Assembly (NCBI RefSeq): GCF_047607725.1
Contig: NZ_JBLKSS010000087.1
Coordinates: 1-15,423 of the forward strand
Length of the DNA: 15,423 bases
Direction: 5' to 3'
DNA from: JBLKSS01 sp047607725
GTDB taxonomy: Bacteria; Pseudomonadota; Gammaproteobacteria; Enterobacterales; Enterobacteriaceae
How positions within the stretch are numbered: position 1 is the stretch's first letter; the number at the start of each line of letters is the position of its first letter. The position numbers and the translations under genes are program-made. The notes under the pieces are model-generated. The model was not told where the DNA came from. It saw only the letters and a list, made by a program, of their open reading frames with translations, and ran no database searches. Of this stretch, positions 13,325 through 15,423 are shown in pieces.

Positions 13325-13942
13325 TCAGGCGCGCGAGCGCGCCGTCAAAACCCGCTCCACGGTGTCGACAATCACCTGCGTCTGCGGGTCGATTTCTATA
13401 TTGACGCTATCGCCGAGTCGTTTCTTGCCGAGCGCGGTGCGCAGCAACGTTTCAGGAATTAAATGTACGCAAAAACGGTTGCCCGCGACTTCGCCTACCG
13501 TCAGGCTAATACCGTCAACGCCGATATAGCCCTTATGCAGGATATATTTCATCAGCGCCTTGTCCGGCAAGGAAAACCAAATCTGCCGGTTGTTCTCTGA
13601 GGTAACGATTTTGGTCAATTCTGCGGTGCAGATAATATGCCCTGACATCAGATGACCGCCAATTTCCACCTGCAGGCTCGCCGCCCGTTCCAGGTTGACC
13701 TCATCGCCGACCTTAAGCTCGCCCAAGTTGGTCAGTCTGAGCGTTTCTTTCATCAGATCGAAACTCACCACGTCGCCCGCGATGCCGGTAACCGTCAGAC
13801 AACAGCCGTTATGGGCCACCGACGCGCCGATGGTCAAATCCGGCAACAGCGCCACCGGAAGGCGGACGTAATGGGTGCGAAAATGGTCTTTTTCCTCAAT
13901 CGCGGTAATGGGCGCGGTGGCCTGAACTATCCCCGTAAACAT
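13325..13942 (-). CDS. ribE: Riboflavin synthase alpha chain
   Basis: Riboflavin synthase dismutates two 6,7-dimethyl-8-ribityllumazine molecules into riboflavin and the pyrimidinedione intermediate, the last step of vitamin B2 synthesis. In E. coli the gene is also called ribC. The product has 205 residues (E. coli 213). It contains the family's two similar lumazine-binding domains: M-F-T-G-I-V-Q at the N-terminus with N-G-C-C-L-T-V-T, and G-G-H-L-M-S-G-H-I to begin the second, with V-D-G-I-S-L-T-V. Start ATG 13942 has GAGGA about eight bases upstream. No FMN riboswitch is apparent in the 235-base gap upstream. The gene is intact and divergent from mdtK. Confidence 0.96.
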   Translation of the reverse strand: MFTGIVQATAPITAIEEKDHFRTHYVRLPVALLPDLTIGASVAHNGCCLTVTGIAGDVVSFDLMKETLRLTNLGELKVGDEVNLERAASLQVEIGGHLMSGHIICTAELTKIVTSENNRQIWFSLPDKALMKYILHKGYIGVDGISLTVGEVAGNRFCVHLIPETLLRTALGKKRLGDSVNIEIDPQTQVIVDTVERVLTARSRA

Positions 13943-14177
13943 GCGTTTTCCTCATCTGGCTACACCGAATAACTCGGCGCTCAGTTTGCCCCATAATATG
14001 ACGAATTCCAAATACTGACACGATACAATAGAGGCTATACCCCTTATATCGCGTCATTTTCCTGCTATCTTCACCGACAAAATGCATTAGACTATGCCGC
14101 TAAAAGGATCCAGCCGTATTAACGCGTCAGGGTTCCATCAATAAACTCAGTTCGTCACTCGCATCAAAGGTGTCCGC

Positions 14178-15285
14178 GTGCAAAATGATGTTAAGGAAGC
14201 GCGTATCTTACTGGCCTTGGCCATCCCGGTGATTTTCGCCCAAGTGTCGCAAACGGCGATGGGGGTTGTAGATACCATCATGTCCGGTTCGGTAAGCGCC
14301 ACAGATATGGCCGCGGTAGCGGTGGGAACCTCCATCTGGCTGCCGGTCATTTTATTCGGTCACGGCCTGCTGCTGGCGCTGACGCCGGTTATCGCACAGC
14401 TCAACGGCTTCGGGCGGCGAGACCGGATTGCCCATCAGATACGCCAGGGCTTCTGGCTGGCGCTGGGCGTGGCGCTGGTCATCATGGTGTTGCTGTATAA
14501 TAGCCACCTTGTCATCGACCACATGCATAGCGTCGAGCCGGCGCTGGCGGAGAAAGCCGTCGCCTTCTTGCGCTGTCTGCTGTGGGGCGCGCCGGGCTAT
14601 CTGTTCTTTCAGGTACTGAGCTGCCAGTGCGAAAGCCTTTCCCGCACCAAACCGGGTATGGTGATAGGCTTCATCGGTTTGATGAGCAATATTCCCATCA
14701 ACTATGTTTTCATCCACGGCAAACTCGGTATGCCGGCGCTGGGCGGCGTGGGCTGCGGCGTCGCGACCGCTTCGGTTTACTGGATAATGTTTTTACTATT
14801 GCGCGCCTACATGCGCCAGACCAGCACATTTAGTGATTTGCGCTTGACCGGCGGGCTGCAAAAACCCGATTCGGTGGCGCTAAAGCGACTGTTCACGCTG
14901 GGTTTACCGGTGGCGTTGTCGCTGTTTTTCTAGGTCACCTTGTTTGCGCTGGTGGCGCTACTGGTCGCGCCGCTGGGCATCATCGCGGTGGCCGGCCATC
15001 AAATCGCCCTGAATTTCAGCTCGCTCATGTTTGTGCTGCCACTGTCTATCGGCGTGGCGGCCACCATCCGCATCGGCTTTCGCCTGGGGGAAGGCGATGT
15101 CGAGCAGGCGCGAGTCAGCGCCAGGTCTAGCCTGATGATAGGCGTCACGTTGGCCTGCTGCACCGCTGTTTACCAGCCTGCTGCGTGAGCGGATTGCGCT
15201 CTTGTATAACGATACGCCGGCGGTAGTGGCCATGGCCTCGCATTTAATGCTCTTAGCGGCCATTTACCAGATTTCTGATTCCATC
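14178..15285 (+). pseudogene. mdtK: MATE-family multidrug efflux pump, triply disrupted
   Basis: MdtK is a 12-helix inner-membrane cation-coupled antiporter for drugs and dyes, usually about 457 residues. A GTG start at 14178 (AAGGTG six bases ahead) gives (M)-Q-N-D-V-K-E-A-R-I-L-L-A-L-A-I-P, with the conserved D32 in G-V-V-D-T-I-M. Three lesions follow. TAG at 14931-14933 (codon 252) replaces the glutamate of L-F-F-E-V-T-L-F, which appears to be the helix-7 glutamate implicated in cation coupling in NorM proteins. Near 15161-15166 the frame shifts, and L-F-T-S-L-L-R-E-R-I-A-L-L-Y continues in another frame. At 15285, after Q-I-S-D-S-I, homology ends at an IS66-like terminus. About 370 of the 457 codons remain. 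Confidence 0.94.
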
Positions 15286-15423
15286 GTAAGCGCCCCGTGG
15301 AGGACGTCTTGAATTATTGGTGGGTTTGTTGTATGGCCCGGTAAGAATATGTTCCACTACGATGCCTAGTGAACCCGCATCCTATAAGGGACGGCTGTCA
15401 GATCATGGATAATCCGGCGATGA
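15286..15423. mobile_element. End of a second IS66-family-like insertion sequence
   Basis: Immediately after the mdtK break the sequence reads GTAAGCGCCCCGTGG, sharing the GTAAGCG terminus with the IS end at 294, then a related GACGTCTTGAATT against GCCGTCTGTTAATT. Beyond the terminus the two differ, so they are different family members. The element extends rightward past the window. A frame opening ATG-GAT-AAT-CCG at 15405 could be its first gene, but only six codons are visible. Confidence 0.7.

Noticed and set aside
13328..13343. GGCGCGC/GCGCGCC palindrome
   Set aside because: It lies within the ribE coding end, in the codons for A-R-S-R-A, and is explained by GC-rich codon use.
13943..14177. 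An FMN riboswitch ahead of ribE
   Set aside because: None of the conserved FMN-element blocks (for example AGGGGYG and CCCRC-type segments in order) is visible. In enterics that riboswitch precedes ribB, not this gene.

Overview
The window is a stretch of enterobacterial chromosome. Eleven genes look intact, six are visibly broken, and an insertion-sequence end lies at each edge. Gene content and order follow the Escherichia coli block pdxY-tyrS-pdxH-mliC-anmK / slyB / slyA ... ydhL ... gloA-rnt ... grxD-mepH ... ynhF-purR ... cfa-ribE-mdtK, but many genes found between these in E. coli are absent. Coding sequence is moderately GC-rich and protein identity to Enterobacterales is high. The mix of intact genes, fresh single-base lesions, IS insertions and long silent gaps is what a recently host-restricted symbiont shows. 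A Sodalis-type insect endosymbiont is my best guess. That assignment rests on pattern and recalled sequences, not on a search.

Left edge to about 4.3 kb (all minus strand): an IS66-family end with the first 70 codons of its tnpA lies inside pdxY, which also carries a frameshift. Then come intact tyrS, pdxH and mliC, and an anmK interrupted by an amber codon and a small in-frame deletion. From 4.3 to 5.6 kb, slyB (+) and slyA (-) converge on a shared terminator. slyB has a PhoP-type promoter candidate, and slyA starts at TTG with a SlyA-box-like site just upstream.

From 5.6 to 6.5 kb is a gene desert holding a very AT-rich island (about 19% GC over 120 bases). Then follow ydhL (-), frameshifted gloA (+), intact rnt (+), grxD (-), mepH (+, two frameshifts), the 29-residue membrane protein gene ynhF (-), frameshifted purR (+) with a recognisable PUR-box operator still in place, a 470-base leader, intact cfa (+), intact ribE (-), and mdtK (+). 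mdtK is broken three times: an amber codon, a frameshift and a second IS66-type end that removes its 3' part.

Functionally, the kept genes serve translation and RNA maturation (tyrS, rnt), cofactors (pdxH, ribE), Fe-S/redox (grxD), the envelope and defence against lysozyme (slyB, mliC, cfa) and a global virulence/symbiosis-type regulator (slyA). The broken ones serve peptidoglycan recycling and turnover (anmK, mepH), vitamin B6 salvage (pdxY), methylglyoxal detoxification (gloA), purine repression (purR) and drug efflux (mdtK). I found no CRISPR array, tRNA, rRNA or clearly novel multigene system. The most interesting points are the regulatory sites and the pattern of decay.
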